A DNA stretch of 36,410 nucleotides from Lachnospiraceae bacterium (GCA_017555455.1 JAFZGJ010000016.1:1-36410); one strand, 5' to 3'; positions 1-5,896 are shown, counted from the stretch's first letter. Translations and numbers: made by a program. Notes: a model not told the origin generated them from the letters alone.

Positions 1-30
1 ATGGAAGAAATGGAACTTCCGTTTCAATGA
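1..30 (+). CDS. Last codons of an upstream ORF (possibly istB)
   Basis: Frame 1 reads MEEMELPFQ and then TGA at 28-30. If the adjacent repeats are an IS21 right end, this would be the C-terminus of IstB, the AAA+ helper ATPase, which is the last gene of that family. Nine residues are too few to identify the protein, and the frame could be open by chance. Confidence 0.3.
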   Translation: MEEMELPFQ

Positions 31-36
31 AAAATG

Positions 37-56
37 CCCACGGAGCAATCCGTGGG
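37..56. terminator. 8-bp hairpin after the ORF end
   Basis: CCCACGGA (37-44) pairs perfectly with TCCGTGGG (49-56) around a GCAA loop. There is no T-run on the + side. On the - strand the stem is followed by a short run of five T, so it could end transcription entering the insertion sequence from the right. Confidence 0.4.
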
Positions 57-67
57 TGTATATAAAA

Positions 68-139
68 TGCTGGTGCTTAATTGCCCAAAAATGCTGGAAA
101 TTAATTGCCATTTTTTGCTGGAAAGTACTTGCCGTTTAC
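68..139. repeat. Three tandem 24-base repeats, IS21-like terminal sites
   Basis: Units begin at 68, 92 and 116, an exact 24-base period. Each has the form TGCTGG, a variable triplet, TTAATTGCC (GTACTTGCC in the third copy), then a short A/T spacer. Conservation of the TGCTGG and TTGCC blocks with variable spacers is what is expected of iterated transposase-binding sites. It is not a CRISPR: the units are contiguous and have no unique spacers. Confidence 0.65.
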
Positions 140-140
140 A

Positions 141-236
141 TTAATCTAGATATGCGTGTGGAATTTCAATTCCGGCATCGTTAAGTAAGGTTTCTAATAT
201 ATCGATTCTCTCGTTCCATTTCTTTTTGTTATCCAA
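141..236 (-). other. Shifted-frame continuation of the XRE repressor C-terminus
   Basis: Immediately after the repressor stop at 229-231, the next frame stays open for 31 codons to a TAA at 141-143. It encodes a leucine-patterned helix containing WNERIDILETLLND and ending AGIEIPHAYLD. Repressors of this kind often end in a short coiled coil, so this may be the original C-terminus, lost by a one-base shift near 236. No independent start codon with an RBS is visible. The last base adjoins the IS21-like end at 140. Confidence 0.4.
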
Positions 237-780
237 TAATTTGCTTTTCGATGAGGTGAATGAGGTCGGGATTATTATCCAATGTACTATAATTTAGTAC
301 AATAAATGTTACAAAATCTTTATAGTCATCAATGTCTTTTTTTTCATTGAATTCATTAATTGCAAGCTTTATCCAATCTTCTTTTACGGATTTTGGCATG
401 TCTAGATTTTGAGTAGCTAATGAAATTTGTTTCATGCAGCTGTATAAATAGCGGTTTATATAAATATGAGGAAGGAGAGGAGATTTATCAACTTCATCAA
501 GTACATTTATTCTTTCGTACTTAAATTGAACAAATTTATTTAATGTATCAAGTAGATCGAATCCTCCTTCTCCTTTGCATAAGTAATCAAGTGAAACATT
601 GTAGTAATTAGCAATGGCAATTAGATTGTCTATAGTCAAGCTTTTACCTTTTTCCATTTGAGAAATATTATTTTGTTTACAAGATAATATTTCTGCTAAA
701 TCATTTTGCGTATTATGATTTTTTTCTCTAAGTATTTTTATTCTTTCTCCGATTGCGTCTGGGGTAGTTTTTTGTTTCAT
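229..780 (-). CDS. XRE-family transcriptional repressor of the element
   Basis: This 183-residue protein has an N-terminal helix-turn-helix of the Cro/C1 (HTH_3) type at about residues 10-68. The recognition-helix region SCKQNNISQMEKGK is followed by the typical LIAIANYYNVSLDYL. The remaining 110 residues are helical and unassigned, probably for oligomerisation. The ATG at 780 is preceded by AAGGAAGG at good spacing. It is transcribed divergently from the other element genes, as expected of a master repressor controlling the shared 781-1006 region. The C-terminus may be truncated by a frameshift (see 141-236). The target genes are inferred from position only. Confidence 0.85.
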   Translation of the reverse strand: MKQKTTPDAIGERIKILREKNHNTQNDLAEILSCKQNNISQMEKGKSLTIDNLIAIANYYNVSLDYLCKGEGGFDLLDTLNKFVQFKYERINVLDEVDKSPLLPHIYINRYLYSCMKQISLATQNLDMPKSVKEDWIKLAINEFNEKKDIDDYKDFVTFIVLNYSTLDNNPDLIHLIEKQIIG

Positions 781-1006
781 AAGCTATATCCTTCCTTGTA
801 AAAATCACAACAAACGATACTTTGCAGTATAAATATATAAATATACTATATCTTTGCAAATGTCAATAGTAAAAAGTGATGCAAATATAGCTAATCATAG
901 TAAAAAACGAGATTTTACATATCTATTAGAGGTGGTGTAATATGATAACATCAGCTGAATACATATACATCTGATATCGAGGTGTGTTGGAAAGGAGATA
1001 TACATA
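781..1006. promoter_or_regulatory. Divergent control region with repeated TTTGCA half-sites
   Basis: The A+T-rich gap between the divergent repressor and the element operon contains three related sites: ATACTTTGC at 817-825, then CTTTGCAAATG and GATGCAAATATAG further right. These look like half-operators in both orientations, fitting an XRE repressor that regulates itself and the operon. A quasi-palindrome lies at 950-975 (ATCAG...CTGAT). The nonamer ATACTTTGC recurs inverted at 5778-5786 by the right end, so it could instead be an integrase arm site. Confidence 0.5.
942..974 (+). CDS. Possible 10-residue leader peptide
   Basis: ATG at 942 follows a fair RBS (GAGGTGG) and opens MITSAEYIYI before TGA at 972-974. 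The end of the ORF overlaps the ATCAG/CTGAT inverted repeat. It could be a leader that couples translation to the downstream gene at 1007, but it is short enough to be chance. Confidence 0.2.
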   Translation: MITSAEYIYI

Positions 1007-1234
1007 ATGCAGATTAGATTAATTGGTAGACAAATTCTTGATTTCCAGAGTGGAACAGGAAGTGTTAAAGGTACTAACTTATTTGGTGCTTATAAAGATG
1101 AAAATGTGGAAGGTTTAAGATGTGACAGATTTTTTGTAAAAGACGGAATTGAAATTCCAGAATGCAAAATTAATGATACTTTAAATCTTAGCTTTAATAT
1201 GCGAGGAAAAGTAGAGTCTGTTTCTAAAGCATAA
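1007..1234 (+). CDS. Small conserved-looking element protein, unknown function
   Basis: This 75-residue product is preceded by a strong RBS (AAGGAG, then ATATACATA before ATG). It is predicted mostly beta, with alternating hydrophobics and glycine turns, for example GTNLFGAYKDENVEG and LNLSFNMRGKVESVS. Its size, beta-rich pattern and position as first gene of a rolling-circle element resemble small single-stranded DNA-binding proteins, or the small DUF961-like first genes of Tn916-type elements. I do not recognise the family. Any role in ssDNA protection is a guess from context. Confidence 0.6.
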   Translation: MQIRLIGRQILDFQSGTGSVKGTNLFGAYKDENVEGLRCDRFFVKDGIEIPECKINDTLNLSFNMRGKVESVSKA

Positions 1235-1255
1235 AAAACTATTTTACTTTGCTAA

Positions 1256-1279
1256 CGAGAGGGAGAAAAATCCCTCTCG
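1256..1279 (+). other. 9-bp RNA hairpin between two element genes
   Basis: CGAGAGGGA (1256-1264) pairs perfectly with TCCCTCTCG (1271-1279) around a six-base purine loop. GGATTCAAT follows rather than a T-run, so it is not a standard terminator. It may protect the upstream message or set the ratio of the flanking genes. Confidence 0.55.
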
Positions 1280-1309
1280 GGATTCAATAAATTAATGGAG
1301 GAAAATTAA

Positions 1310-1690
1310 ATGAAAAAATACAATGAAAAACAGTTTGTAGCACGTTTGGAAATCTATATTTTACTTAGAGAATGTGTAAAGTATAAAAATATTAGAAATA
1401 AGGATTTGATAGTTGAAAATCTCAATATGTTAAATGGATATAAAGGCGTTGTGCCGGACAAGATTTATAAGAAAATGCAAGATTTTATTACTGATGAAAT
1501 CAGACCGATTTTGTATGACCCCAATTATTTTGATTTTATGGAAGTGGTTGAATCTGATGATAGTAAAGACGAATCCTGTTCAGAACTTACATTGGAAGAG
1601 AGGGTAGAAATGAAGGTATGTAAACTCTATGAACGTACATTAGAATTAGCGGAAAAGATTGATGAATTTGTATCAGTATACTTATACTAA
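1310..1690 (+). CDS. Hypothetical helical protein of the element
   Basis: A 126-residue acidic protein with an excellent RBS (ATGGAGGAAAATTAA before ATG). It appears all-helical: an N-terminal YNEKQFVARLEIYILLRE helix, a lysine-rich middle, and an acidic linker (ESDDSKDES) before a C-terminal coil (LYERTLELAEKIDEFVSVYLY). No catalytic motif is visible and I do not recognise the family. It sits between the small beta protein and the membrane protein of the transfer module, so an accessory role in DNA processing or transfer is possible but unsupported. Confidence 0.6.
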   Translation: MKKYNEKQFVARLEIYILLRECVKYKNIRNKDLIVENLNMLNGYKGVVPDKIYKKMQDFITDEIRPILYDPNYFDFMEVVESDDSKDESCSELTLEERVEMKVCKLYERTLELAEKIDEFVSVYLY

Positions 1691-1768
1691 TATGTAAGAT
1701 ATGTAGTAACAATCGGGAAAATGGGAAAAGGTAGAACTTTTCCCATTCCCCATAAAGGAGAGATTTAT

Positions 1769-2359
1769 ATGGATAATAAACAAGTAAATGCAGAAAGTTA
1801 TAATAGAAGAAAATTATATTATCGTTTCATATTAGGAGTTCAACAGATGGTAAATTATCCATTTATAAATATTATCTGGATATTTTTCTTTATCATAGTT
1901 GGATATTTTATAAAAGTCATAAATGTAATTTTTTCAAACTTAGAAGTTTTTTCTACATTTGAAAATTTATTTTATTTGGGTAAGAATAGCATATTGATTA
2001 CAGTACCTATTATTTGTGCCATGGGAATAATACAAGGAATTGGATATATTACAGCATTTAATGATGAAGCAAAGATATATAAAATATTGTGTATTAACGA
2101 GGATGACAAAAAAGAACCGCCTATTTTATGTAAAAAGAAAACTAGGAAAGGAATAACTGTAAGAGAATTTTACACAAGCATTCCAATGAAAAAATGGAAA
2201 AGTGAGGAAGATAATATTTGTGAAAAATTTGATATTCATTTTGTTGAGGATTTAACCTATGGTGGAAAAAATGAAAATATAGGATATTTGAAAAAAATAA
2301 CATCTGCAAAAGGCAGAAAAGCAAAGAAGAGGGGGATGTTATATGACGATGCTTTCTGA
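1769..2359 (+). CDS. Membrane protein overlapping the FtsK-like ATPase gene
   Basis: The start is placed at ATG 1769 because AAAGGAGA lies seven bases upstream; an in-frame ATG at 1721 lacks such a site. The 196-residue product has two membrane segments, about residues 32-54 (NIIWIFFFIIVGYFIKVI) and 74-94 (ILITVPIICAMGIIQGIGY), followed by a basic cytoplasmic part ending in KGRKAKKRG. Its 3' end overlaps the ATPase start at 2343 by 17 bases, implying translational coupling. Together the two products are about 448 residues, close to Tn916 Orf21 (about 460), whose single chain has N-terminal membrane helices and then the ATPase. I infer this is the membrane half of a split coupling protein. Confidence 0.65.
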   Translation: MDNKQVNAESYNRRKLYYRFILGVQQMVNYPFINIIWIFFFIIVGYFIKVINVIFSNLEVFSTFENLFYLGKNSILITVPIICAMGIIQGIGYITAFNDEAKIYKILCINEDDKKEPPILCKKKTRKGITVREFYTSIPMKKWKSEEDNICEKFDIHFVEDLTYGGKNENIGYLKKITSAKGRKAKKRGMLYDDAF

Positions 2360-3101
2360 AAAAATTCTTGTAGGATATGATTATGATGCTTGGTATGGTT
2401 ATGGGGAGAAGCTCCCCATAACTATTGAAAGTACAACAAAAAATAATACCCATACTTTGATTTGTGGAATGAGTGGTAGTGGTAAAAGTTATTGTGTAAA
2501 TCAATTCATGGCTAGAATTTTTTAGAGAATAGTAAAGATTCTATAATATACCTCGCTGATTTTAAAATGGAAGATAATTATGCACATCTGCGAAAATGTC
2601 CTCGATATTATCCTTATAATAAAACGCTAGAGGCTTTGGATATTGTTTACAATATCATGCATAAAAGACAATCTGGCGAAGATGTATCAAGACACTTCGT
2701 CACATTAGTATGGGATGAGTACATGGCTAACATATTGTCATTACAGGGAACAGATAAGAAAAAAGCAGAGAGTGTCATGAGGAAAGTATCAGAAATTCTC
2801 ATGCTCGGACGCTCCCTGGCATGCAGGCTAGTGATTGCTTGCCAACGTCCCTGACTCTGCAGCTTTTCCACAGGGCTCAAGGCTTAATTTTGGCGTAATC
2901 ATCATAGTTGGAGCGATGTTAGAAAGTATATACTCAATGCTCATGCCAAAAGAATTAATGGAAAAAGTTGGAAATCGAGAATTTCATACAGGTGAAGGAG
3001 TTATGTTGTGGCAAGGTGCACAATTAAAATTTATTAAAGTTCCAATCATAAGGAATGAAGAAAAAATGAGAGCTTTATGCATTGAGGCATTAACAAGATA
3101 G
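2343..3101 (+). pseudogene. FtsK/SpoIIIE (Tn916 Orf21-like) DNA-translocase ATPase with two frameshifts
   Basis: Three overlapping frames together encode one ATPase. Frame one (2343-2525) has Walker A GMSGSGKS. Frame two (about 2519-2854) continues IIYLADFKMEDNYAHLRKCP, Walker B TLVWDEY and LVIACQRP. Frame three (to 3101) resumes DSAAFPQGSRLNFGV. In Tn916 Orf21 the matching segments are contiguous, including ACQRPDAK..., so the gene is disrupted at a T6 run (2518-2523) and at CCC near 2850. The two shifts compensate in net frame. Causes could be real decay, sequencing indels in homopolymers, or (less likely) programmed slippage at TTTTTT-AG. An intact enzyme would pump element DNA through the membrane. 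Confidence 0.7.
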
Positions 3102-3109
3102 TAACTTGA

Positions 3110-3141
3110 GCAAAGGCGGTGGCGAAGCCACAAGCCTTTGC
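3110..3141 (+). repeat. Perfect two-tier hairpin left of the origin
   Basis: GCAAAGGC (3110-3117) pairs with GCCTTTGC (3134-3141), and inside it GTGGC (3119-3123) pairs with GCCAC (3127-3131) around GAA. It starts nine bases after the ATPase stop and ends three bases before the nick-site stem-loop. There is no T-run. It may be a Rep-binding cruciform, an auxiliary part of the replication origin, or a mobilisation site. Confidence 0.65.
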
Positions 3142-3143
3142 AA

Positions 3144-3172
3144 CAAGGTTGGCTTAGTATTACCCAACCTTG
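3144..3172 (+). other. CRESS-type rolling-circle replication origin stem-loop
   Basis: CAAGGTTGG (3144-3152) pairs perfectly with CCAACCTTG (3164-3172). The 11-base loop is CTTAGTATTAC. Bases 3155-3163 are TAGTATTAC, identical to the nonanucleotide in the loop of circovirus and nanovirus origins, which Rep cleaves as TAGTATT/AC; the predicted nick is between 3161 and 3162. It lies in the non-coding gap just upstream of a Rep gene of the matching family and on the same strand. Short related sites (AAGGCT at 3201 and 3221, AAGGTT at 3145) could act as iterons. Stem, loop sequence, orientation and neighbouring Rep all agree; function is inferred. Confidence 0.85.
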
Positions 3173-3280
3173 CACAAACACGCAAATTACTTGTAAATAT
3201 AAGGCTTTGCTGATGTTCGCAAGGCTGCACATAATGAACAGGAAACAGGAGGCGATAAAATTAGAGATACTCAAAGTTTT

Positions 3281-4255
3281 ATGTATCAGCTTACGATTAA
3301 TGCACCCATAGAAAAGGGATGGACACATGAGCATATAGTAAGTGTATTTAGAAATAATTTTAAAACACTTGTGTACATATGTATGGCGGATGAACAAGGG
3401 AGTATTTATCATACTCACGTTTTTGTAGTATTTGCATCAAGGGTTCGCTTTAGTATGATTAAGCGTTATTTTGCAGAAGCACATATAGAAAAATGCAAAG
3501 GTTCAGTATCTGAAAATGTAAATTATGTGAAAAAGACAGGAAAATGGGAAGATGATGAAATAAAAAAAGAGAAGAAAGTAGAAGGTACATTTGAAGAATA
3601 CGGAACGAAACCTCCAGATAGCAAAGGAAAAAGAAGTGATATGTCTGAATTATATCAGATGGTAATGGACAATATGACAAATGCAGAAATTCTAGCACAA
3701 AATCAAGATTATATACTCCAAATCGACAAGATAGATAAAGTGCGAACAACGATTTTAACGGAAAAGTATAGAGAAATAGTTAGACTTGATTTAGAAGTGA
3801 TTTATATAAGCGGAGCTACGGGAACAGGAAAGACCAGAGGGGTGCTTGAAACAAATGGATATTCAAATGTATATAGAGTGACAGACTATTTGCATCCATT
3901 TGATGGTTACAACTGCCAACCGGTAATTTGTTTTGATGAATTTCGTTCATCCTTAAAGCTGAAAGAAATGCTTTTGTTCTGTGATATATATCCTATCGAA
4001 TTACCTAGCCGTTATGCGAATAAATTTGCTTGTTATAATAAAATTTATATTGTATCAAATTGGAATTTGGAAAGACAGTATTTCGAATTACAGAGAGAAG
4101 ATAAAGAATCATGGGAAGCATTTTTAAGAAGAATCCATAAAGTGATTACTTATGGTAAAGATGGAAATATTAAGGAATATAATTCGGTAAAAGAATATAT
4201 GGAGCGGAATGAGTTTGTACAGATAGAAGATAATATTAAATTACCTTTTGATTGA
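3281..4255 (+). CDS. rep: CRESS-DNA-type replication initiator (HUH endonuclease + SF3 helicase)
   Basis: The N-terminal HUH nickase has motif I YQLTINAP (2-9), motif II YHTHVFV with His44 and His46, and motif III VNYVKKTG, in which Tyr82 is the expected nicking residue with Lys85 (YxxK). The C-terminal superfamily 3 helicase has Walker A GATGTGKT (178-185), Walker B VICFDEF (215-221) and sensor IYIVSNW with Asn260, plus arginines near 287. This order is that of Reps of CRESS-DNA viruses and related bacterial plasmids. It should nick the 3155-3163 site and unwind DNA for rolling-circle replication. ATG 3281 has no RBS at proper spacing. AGGAGG (3247-3252) sits seven bases before an in-frame ATT at 3260, so synthesis may start there (MRDTQSF extension) on a non-standard codon. 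All catalytic residues are intact. Confidence 0.9.
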   Translation: MYQLTINAPIEKGWTHEHIVSVFRNNFKTLVYICMADEQGSIYHTHVFVVFASRVRFSMIKRYFAEAHIEKCKGSVSENVNYVKKTGKWEDDEIKKEKKVEGTFEEYGTKPPDSKGKRSDMSELYQMVMDNMTNAEILAQNQDYILQIDKIDKVRTTILTEKYREIVRLDLEVIYISGATGTGKTRGVLETNGYSNVYRVTDYLHPFDGYNCQPVICFDEFRSSLKLKEMLLFCDIYPIELPSRYANKFACYNKIYIVSNWNLERQYFELQREDKESWEAFLRRIHKVITYGKDGNIKEYNSVKEYMERNEFVQIEDNIKLPFD

Positions 4256-4467
4256 AGGGAGCGATTGTTATAGAAAAATATATATCCTTATGTGAGAAGG
4301 CATTATTAAATGTAGAAGAAATGATGGCATATACAGGATGGGGGGAAAATACTGTAAGAAATGAGTTGAATCATCCAAGGTGCTTATATGTAGTCAGAAA
4401 AGGAAATAGGTTATACGCAAATCGTAAATTATTGGATAAATATTTAGATAGCATTAGTGGTGTATAG
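4252..4467 (+). CDS. Excisionase-like (Xis) small DNA-binding protein
   Basis: The core KYISLCEKALLNVEEMMAYT, then GENTVRNELNHP and RKGNRLYANRKLLDKYLD, has the winged-helix pattern of Tn916-type Xis: helix-turn-helix, a glycine-asparagine-arginine wing, and a C-terminal helix. Such proteins bend att DNA so the adjacent integrase excises. The start is unclear. The listed TTG 4252 overlaps the Rep stop but has no RBS of its own, while AAGGGAG at 4255-4261 is ideally spaced from an in-frame ATA at 4270 (giving xEKYISL). Either reinitiation at the Rep stop or an AUA start is needed. It precedes the integrase by 79 bases. Confidence 0.7.
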   Translation: MKGAIVIEKYISLCEKALLNVEEMMAYTGWGENTVRNELNHPRCLYVVRKGNRLYANRKLLDKYLDSISGV

Positions 4468-4473
4468 GTAGAA

Positions 4474-4536
4474 AATGGAGTAAGACTATGATATGCTATA
4501 TCTATGTTTTACTCCATTCTTTCATTTATATGAAAG
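4474..4536 (+). promoter_or_regulatory. Two consecutive stem-loops covering the integrase leader
   Basis: AATGGAGTAA (4474-4483) pairs with TTACTCCATT (4509-4518), enclosing a smaller GATAT/ATATC hairpin. Directly after it CTTTCAT (4519-4525) pairs with ATGAAAG (4530-4536), which includes part of the integrase RBS (GAAAGG). The second helix would hide the ribosome site. The first could block transcription or translation from xis, or be a binding site for Int. The pairings are seen; the regulatory role is inferred. Confidence 0.5.
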
Positions 4537-4546
4537 GATGAAAGAT

Positions 4547-5749
4547 ATGGGAAAAGATTTAAATGGAAAAGAATTAGGAAGGGGATTATCGCAAAGACCG
4601 GACGGAACATATATGGCTCGTTATGTAGACCGTTATAAAAAACGACAAACATTTTATGGAAAAGATTTGAAAACTTTACGTAAAAAATTAGAAAAAGAAA
4701 GATACGAATCGGAAAATGGATTGTTTGCATCAGGAGTTAATATTACAGTTACGGAATGGTTTGAAGAATATTTAAAATTATATAAAGAAGGAAAAGTAAA
4801 AGATACAACATTATATAGAATACGACAAACCTATAGTCCATGTAAAAAAGATGTGCTTGGAAGTATGAGATTGCAAGAAGTTCGTGCGATTCATATTCAG
4901 AGTTTATTCAATTCTTTGGATGCAAAAGGGTATACATATGGAACAATAAAATTACTCAAATCTTTATTGAATGAGCTGTTTAAAAAGGCGATTGGAAATG
5001 GATATGTTTTGATAAACCCCATTGGTGCGGTAGTGATGCCTAAAAAAACAAAATGTGACCAAAGATTCCTTACGGAAGAAGAACAGGAAATGTTTCTTGA
5101 TGTTGCGAAAGAATATTATCACTACGATATATTCTGTGTTAATTTGTCTATGGGAGCAAGAATTGGTGAAGTATTAGGTCTTAAATGGAGTGATATTGAT
5201 TTTGATAATAAAACAGTTCATATCCAAAGAACTTTACATTATTCTAAGGTAAACGAGGAAGAGCAATGTCACTTCTTTTTTACAACACCAAAGACAGAAA
5301 CGAGTGATAGAATAATTCCGTTGTTGCCAGAGACAGAAAAAATACTCAAAAGAGTACGAACAAAGCAACTTAGAAATAAGATGTTATATGCATCGACATG
5401 GAAACAAGAAGCACCTTTTGAGGATATGGTATTTACTTCACAATATGGAGCGCCGGTAAGGTATGGAGATGTTAACAGAACGATTAAGAAAGTTGTTTTG
5501 AAAGTCAATCTGCAGGAAGAAGAACTTGCTAAATTTGAAGGTCGTGAACCTAGAGAATTAAAAGGATTTTCACCACATTGTTTTAGACATACATTTATTA
5601 CAAACTGTAAAAAGAAGGGTGTACCATATGAAATTATAAAACCATATGTAGGACATAGTAGAGAAGAAATGACCGCTTATTATGACCACAATGAACCCGA
5701 TATAGATTATGATAATTTAAAGAAAATTTCGTTTTTGGGTGTGGTGTAA
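4547..5749 (+). CDS. int: Tyrosine recombinase / integrase of the element
   Basis: The 400-residue start at ATG 4547 (MGKDLNGKELGRGLS) is chosen because AAAGGA lies eight bases upstream; longer in-frame starts (4493, 4538) lack this. The N-terminal 60 residues form an arm-type DNA-binding fold like Tn916 Int (SQRPDGTYMARYVDRYKKRQ). A SAM-like core-binding domain follows, then the catalytic domain with the first Arg in MGARIGEVLGLKWSDID, a beta-hairpin Lys in TTPKTETSDR, HCFRHTF (HxxR), VGHS and the nucleophilic Tyr in MTAYYDH. All catalytic residues are present, so integration and excision activity is expected. It is the last gene of the element, where the att site normally lies. Confidence 0.92.
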   Translation: MGKDLNGKELGRGLSQRPDGTYMARYVDRYKKRQTFYGKDLKTLRKKLEKERYESENGLFASGVNITVTEWFEEYLKLYKEGKVKDTTLYRIRQTYSPCKKDVLGSMRLQEVRAIHIQSLFNSLDAKGYTYGTIKLLKSLLNELFKKAIGNGYVLINPIGAVVMPKKTKCDQRFLTEEEQEMFLDVAKEYYHYDIFCVNLSMGARIGEVLGLKWSDIDFDNKTVHIQRTLHYSKVNEEEQCHFFFTTPKTETSDRIIPLLPETEKILKRVRTKQLRNKMLYASTWKQEAPFEDMVFTSQYGAPVRYGDVNRTIKKVVLKVNLQEEELAKFEGREPRELKGFSPHCFRHTFITNCKKKGVPYEIIKPYVGHSREEMTAYYDHNEPDIDYDNLKKISFLGVV

Positions 5750-5844
5750 AAATGGTGTATTCTATAAATGAAGTATCGCAAAGTATTGATAATATAATAT
5801 AAAAAGGCTTATGCCATACGTACAGGATTAATTTAATGTAGATG
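5750..5844. other. Presumed right end of the element
   Basis: This A+T-rich gap follows the integrase and should hold attR. It includes GCAAAGTAT (5778-5786), the inverse of ATACTTTGC (817-825) near the other side of the element. I see no direct repeat with the left end large enough to call an att core, probably because the left end is interrupted by, or lies beyond, the IS21-like sequence. Confidence 0.35.
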
Positions 5845-5882
5845 AAGCCTTTAAATGCTGTTTAGTGTTTAAAGGCTTTTTT
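5845..5882 (+). terminator. Intrinsic terminator before the GNAT gene
   Basis: AAGCCTTTAAA (5845-5855) pairs with TTTAAAGGCTT (5868-5878), followed by a T-run to 5882. It insulates chromosomal genes from element transcription. The GNAT start is only 14 bases further on, so it may instead act as an attenuator for that gene. Confidence 0.75.
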
Positions 5883-5896
5883 GTGAGGAAAATAAC

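Larger units (their letters stand above)
1..140 (+). mobile_element. Right end of an IS21-family insertion sequence (partial)
   Basis: The stretch has the layout of an IS21-family 3' end: the last codons of an ORF, a hairpin, then a ladder of three 24-base terminal repeats ending in CA at 139-140. Read inward from the outer end it begins TGTAAACGGCAAG, and IS21 elements usually start with TG and carry several subterminal transposase-binding repeats. The rest of the element lies before the window. The family assignment is inference from architecture, because no istA or istB body is visible. The end abuts the last codon of the possible repressor tail at 141. Confidence 0.55.
141..5800. mobile_element. 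Integrative element with CRESS-type Rep and tyrosine integrase
   Basis: The gene order is repressor (-), then on the + strand a small beta-rich protein, an unknown helical protein, a membrane protein, an FtsK/Orf21-like ATPase, a rolling-circle origin, a CRESS-type Rep, a Xis-like protein and a tyrosine integrase. This parallels the Tn916 layout (Orf21 ATPase, replication/relaxase protein, Xis, Int), with an HUH-SF3 Rep in place of the usual Rep_trans relaxase. No mating-pair (type IV secretion) genes are present, so it is at most mobilisable. Exact att sites were not found: the right boundary is put just after the integrase, and the left end meets the IS21-like sequence. Base composition is more A+T-rich than the core genes beyond 5900. 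Confidence 0.7.

Noticed and set aside
68-139. CRISPR-like repeat array
   Set aside because: Units are directly contiguous at 24 bases without unique spacers, diverge between copies and lie at an IS-like end; no cas genes.
2142-2504. - strand ORF of 120 codons over the membrane protein and ATPase
   Set aside because: No RBS, low-complexity Phe/Leu/Ser content typical of antisense A+T-rich frames, and it overlaps a better + strand signal.
2518-2525. Programmed -1 frameshift as the sole explanation of the ATPase break
   Set aside because: A second, uncompensated break near 2850 would still stop synthesis, so decay or sequencing indels are more economical.
5750-5896. attL/attR direct repeat pair
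   Set aside because: I compared the right end with 141-230 and 781-1006 and found only the 9-base inverted motif, no direct repeat suitable as an att core.
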